Of a stretch of 64,000 nt of DNA, positions 61,152-64,000 are shown piece by piece. The DNA is from an uncultured bacterium (GTDB lineage Bacteria > Cyanobacteriota > Vampirovibrionia > Gastranaerophilales > Gastranaerophilaceae). The translations under genes were made by a program, and so were the position numbers. Below the pieces are notes generated by a model that saw only the letters and a program-made list of their open reading frames with translations, did not search any database and was not told where the DNA came from. Position 1 is the stretch's first letter. Each line of letters starts with the position of its first letter. The stretch is from positions 22,073 to 86,072 of the forward strand of contig CAPQCU010000008.1 in NCBI GenBank assembly GCA_948684385.1, read 5' to 3'.

Positions 61152-61435
61152 AAGAATATAGGCAAAAGATTTTAACAAGCATTTCGACTAATTTCAACAG
61201 TGAAAGGAGGTTTTCTGCTTCACTTTCAAGCTGGTAGGTATAATTTAGGCGGACTTGTAGTTGTTAATTTGTTTTGGAATTACAAATCGATGCCGTCCTT
61301 ATATCTACGTGTGTAGCACTGCTCGTTGAAATTAATGAAAAAGAACTATTACTAATTTTAGTAATAGTCCTTACAATCAAAAACCTGTTCTAAACAGGTG
61401 GTAAGGGTGCTTTCTTCACCCTTGCCTATATTCTT
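61152..61435 (+). ncRNA. Structured RNA-like element, copy B (upstream of alaS)
   Basis: Closed by AAGAATATAGGCAA (61152-61165) with TTGCCTATATTCTT (61422-61435), a 14-bp perfect helix. Inside are TAATTTCAAC/GTTGAAATTA (61189-61198 with 61325-61334), the hairpin ACTATTACTAA-TT-TTAGTAATAGT (61345-61368), ACCTGTT-CTA-AACAGGT (61383-61399), and AAGGGTG-7 nt-CACCCTT (61403-61423) that abuts the closing helix. The 5' block through GAAAGGAGGT is about 90% identical to copy A. The second helix's loop carries a 126-nt extension with repeat R2. The alaS promoter-like TATAAT (61485) lies downstream. Confidence 0.6.
61304..61325 (+). repeat. Dispersed repeat R2, copy 2 core
   Basis: TCTACGTGTGTAGCACTGCT(CG), two mismatches from 18314-18335, preceded by the shared GACTTGT-GTT and TGGAAT segments from 61250. 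Confidence 0.55.
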
Positions 61436-61519
61436 ATTTTAACGCATTTTGATAAAATTTCAAGTCTAATGATTTTCTTTGATGTATAATTATCTCATAG
61501 AAATTTAGAGGGATTAATT

Positions 61520-64000
61520 ATGCTAAAAGGAAATGAAATCAGACAATTATATTTAGATTATTTTAAAAACAAACACCAGCATACTATTGTAGAAAGCTCA
61601 AGCCTTGTTCCGGATAATCCGACGGTGCTTTTGACAACTGCAGGTATGCTTCAGTTCTTACCGATATTTTTAGGGATTCAAAAATCACCTTATGACCCTG
61701 CAAGAGCAACTTCCTGCCAGAAATGCGCCCGCGCAGGCGGTAAAGATTCTGATATCGAAAATGTCGGAAGAACTCCGAGACATCATACTTTCTTTGAAAT
61801 GCTCGGTAACTTTTCTTTTGGCGATTATTATAAAAAAGAAATTATTCCTTGGGCTTGGGAGTTTGTTACAGAAGTTTTGAAACTTGATAAAGACAGACTC
61901 TGGATTACGATTTTTGAAACAGATGACGAAGCTTTTGATATCTGGAGAAGCATAGGCGTTCCTGCTGAAAGAATTAAAAGAAAAGGTAAAAAAGACAACT
62001 TCTGGGGACCTCCGGGGGCATCAGGCTCTTGCGGCCCATGCTCTGAAATTCATTATGACTTGGGCGAAGAATACAAATGTGACCATCCGAACTGCGGCAT
62101 TGATACTTGCGAATGTGACAGATGGGTTGAAATTTGGAACCTTGTATTCACTGAACTTTATCAGGATGAAGAAGGAAATCAGTCACCTTTAGAAAAGAAA
62201 AATGTTGATACCGGCATGGGCTTGGAACGTATAACAATGGTTTGTCAGGGCGTTGCTTCGACTTTTGAAACTGACCTTCTCAAACCGATTTTGGATAAAG
62301 TTTCTGAAATGAGCGGAGTTGCTTACAAAAAATCAGAAAAAACAGATGTTTCTTTGCGTATCATAACAGACCACGCAAGATGCGTTTCTTTCTTGATTTC
62401 TGACGGTGTAATTCCGGGTAACGAAGGTAGAAGCTATGTTTTGAGAATGATTTTGAGACGTGCTCTTCGTCACGGCAAAATTTTGGGTATGGAGCTTCCT
62501 TTCTTGTACAAACTCGTTGATACTGTTGTGGAACACTACGGCGAAGCTTATCCTGATCTGGTTAAGAACAAAGCAAAAATTGTTGACGTAATCAAAAAAG
62601 AAGAAGAACGTTTTGCAAAGACTCTTGATAGAGGTTACAAAATGCTTGACGAGTTTATCGCTGAAAAGAAAGATATTGACGGCGAAAGCGCATTTAAGCT
62701 TTATGATACTTACGGATTTCCGTTTGAACTTACAAGAGAAATCGCAGAAGAAAATAGCTTAAAAGTTGATGAAGCCGGATTTAAAGCTGCTATGCAGGAA
62801 CAAAAAGACCGTGCAAAAGCTGCAACTGAAAAGATTTCTGTAACAGGTGATATTAAATATGCAAAAGTTGAAGAGCAGGTTGGCTCAACCGAGTTTGTCG
62901 GTTATCTTGTTGACTGTGCTCAGGCGAGAATCCTTGCAGCTATTGAAGGCGAAGGATATGTTGATATAGTGCTTGACAGAACTCCTTTCTACGCTGAATG
63001 CGGCGGTCAAGTTGGTGATAGCGGATTTATTGTTAACGAAAACCTGAAAGCAGAAGTTCTGACAACATTTAAGGTTAATCATCTGTTTGTTCACAGATGT
63101 CAGATTGCAGTGGGTGAAGTTAATATCGGTGATTATGTTTTCGCTCAGATTGATTCAAAAAGACGTTCTCAAATCAGAGTTCATCACACCTCAGCGCACT
63201 TGTTGCAAGCTGCTTTGATTAAAGTTTTGGGTGACGAAGTTAAACAAGCTGGCTCTCAGGTTGAAGAAAACCGTATGAGATTTGACTTTACATTCTCTCG
63301 TGCAATGACTCTTGATGAAATCGTTAAGACAGAAAAAATCATGAACGATTGGATTGGTGAAAAACTTCCTGTAAATACTGATGTTATGGATATTGAGCAG
63401 GCAAAACTTACAGGTGCAACAGCTTTATTTGGTGAAAAATATGAAGATGTTGTAAGGGTTGTTTCAATTGGCGGGGCACATCATTGCGCTTCTTGCTCCG
63501 GCGAATGCAACTGTTCTCACGAAGAAGAAGAAAAAGAAGTCATTTCAAGAGAATTCTGCGCAGGTACTCATGCTTCTAATACGGCTGATTTACGCTTAAT
63601 TAAGATTGTATCTGAAGGCGCAATCGCAGCAGGAACACGAAGAATAGAAGCTGTAGTTGCAGATGCTGCAATTGAATTTTTGAACAACAAAGCAAAAATT
63701 TCCGATACTTTAGAGGCAAGATTTAAAGTTCATACGGAAGAAGTTCTTGAGCGTGTAGAAAAACTTGCAGAAGAAAATAAAGAGCTTCAAAAAGAACTTG
63801 AACGCACAAAAGCTGAGATGGCAAAGGGTAAGTTTGCAACTTTTGTTTCAAAAGCTCAGGATATTGAAGGCGGAAAATTGTTTGTTACAAAGATTGAAAA
63901 CTTTGATGCTGATGCAATTAAAGCAGGGATTGAACTTCTTGCAAATAAGCTTGGAGAAAGCGTAATCGTTCTTGCGAGTGAAAGAATGGTTGTTGTGAAG
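61520..64000 (+). CDS. alaS: Alanyl-tRNA synthetase AlaRS (3' end outside window)
   Basis: The first 827 residues are present, starting at ATG 61520 with GAGGGA upstream. Class II catalytic domain: SSSLVPDNPTVLLTTAGMLQ, RHHTFFEMLGNFSFGDYYKK, WGPPGASGSCGPCSEIHYDL and NVDTGMGLERI. The editing domain has VHHTSAHLLQAAL and REFCAGTHASNT for clearing mischarged Ser/Gly. Between IGGA and the second editing motif there is an unusual Cys/His/Glu-rich insertion (HHCASCSGECNCSHEEEEKE, about residues 653-672), possibly a metal site. The C-terminal oligomerisation domain is cut by the window edge. Confidence 0.96.
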   Translation, partial: MLKGNEIRQLYLDYFKNKHQHTIVESSSLVPDNPTVLLTTAGMLQFLPIFLGIQKSPYDPARATSCQKCARAGGKDSDIENVGRTPRHHTFFEMLGNFSFGDYYKKEIIPWAWEFVTEVLKLDKDRLWITIFETDDEAFDIWRSIGVPAERIKRKGKKDNFWGPPGASGSCGPCSEIHYDLGEEYKCDHPNCGIDTCECDRWVEIWNLVFTELYQDEEGNQSPLEKKNVDTGMGLERITMVCQGVASTFETDLLKPILDKVSEMSGVAYKKSEKTDVSLRIITDHARCVSFLISDGVIPGNEGRSYVLRMILRRALRHGKILGMELPFLYKLVDTVVEHYGEAYPDLVKNKAKIVDVIKKEEERFAKTLDRGYKMLDEFIAEKKDIDGESAFKLYDTYGFPFELTREIAEENSLKVDEAGFKAAMQEQKDRAKAATEKISVTGDIKYAKVEEQVGSTEFVGYLVDCAQARILAAIEGEGYVDIVLDRTPFYAECGGQVGDSGFIVNENLKAEVLTTFKVNHLFVHRCQIAVGEVNIGDYVFAQIDSKRRSQIRVHHTSAHLLQAALIKVLGDEVKQAGSQVEENRMRFDFTFSRAMTLDEIVKTEKIMNDWIGEKLPVNTDVMDIEQAKLTGATALFGEKYEDVVRVVSIGGAHHCASCSGECNCSHEEEEKEVISREFCAGTHASNTADLRLIKIVSEGAIAAGTRRIEAVVADAAIEFLNNKAKISDTLEARFKVHTEEVLERVEKLAEENKELQKELERTKAEMAKGKFATFVSKAQDIEGGKLFVTKIENFDADAIKAGIELLANKLGESVIVLASERMVVVK

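Noticed and set aside
61152..61440. T-box leader for alaS
   Set aside because: The T-box sequence AGGGTGG.ACCGCG is absent, and the same element stands before a peptidase gene at 11.2 kb.

Overview
The window looks like a chromosomal segment of an AT-rich, diderm, gut-associated relative of the non-photosynthetic Cyanobacteria (Melainabacteria/Vampirovibrionia, order Gastranaerophilales). This is an inference. It rests on cyanobacterial-sister-like housekeeping genes, PilM/N/O and CpaE-type surface machinery, an outer-membrane autotransporter, and a set of lineage-looking proteins whose N-termini share a short 'Met-[Asn/Lys]-Ile ... Asn-x-x-Phe-x-Gly-Lys' signature. No rRNA is present to confirm it.

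Layout. 1-6.3 kb: dnaB (cut by the window edge), a predicted small RNA with an anti-Shine-Dalgarno linker, a GH108 lysozyme, ftsH, membrane proteins, a glycosyltransferase and tRNA-Arg(CCU). 6.3-12.7 kb: a lethal-factor-like metallopeptidase interrupted by an in-frame stop, a degenerate PurN/PurD-like pair, an M49-like peptidase preceded by a structured RNA element, and a YhaM-like HD nuclease. 12.8-23.4 kb: an Hcp-like protein, a CpaE-like ATPase, a TPR protein, the tightly packed operon nadA-rlmB-rpoD, and pilMN-pilO.

23.49-33.1 kb: a genomic island in tRNA-Gly(UCC), bounded by a 25-bp duplication of the tRNA 3' end and carrying a near-identical 20-bp repeat inside each border. It encodes four HTH regulators, two TRL-family secreted proteins, a DnaB-like protein without a P-loop, an excisionase-like protein, a DUF3987 replication protein, a DUF3800 protein and a membrane protein. 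No integrase was found.

33.2-40.5 kb: ogt, a PHP phosphoesterase, a family-4 uracil-DNA glycosylase, metW-metX-metY, an acyl-CoA synthetase and nrdG. 40.5-47.3 kb: an accessory block between tRNA-Asn and tRNA-Met with a 25-aa hydrophobic peptide in a highly structured transcript (type I toxin-like), a Toprim remnant, and a type I restriction-modification locus with an apparently intact M and S but a truncated R subunit. 47.3-51.2 kb: a kinase-like protein and a metal/redox cluster (C-GCAxxG-C-C protein, CcdA, thioredoxin, ArsR regulator, DmeF-like exporter). 51.3-56.7 kb: a Pmp-like autotransporter and groES-groEL. 56.7-64 kb: small HTH genes (one frameshifted), a glycogen-synthase-like gene frameshifted at an A8 run, a second predicted sRNA, a hypothetical protein, a second copy of the structured RNA, and alaS (cut by the window edge).

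The most unusual signal is the RNA-like element present at 11.3 kb (minus) and 61.3 kb (plus). The two copies share a closing helix with two compensated base changes, an identical 7-bp/7-nt hairpin geometry abutting it, and a 5' block that is about 90% identical, although their lengths differ (184 and 284 nt). All calls come from reading the sequence; no database search or folding program was run.
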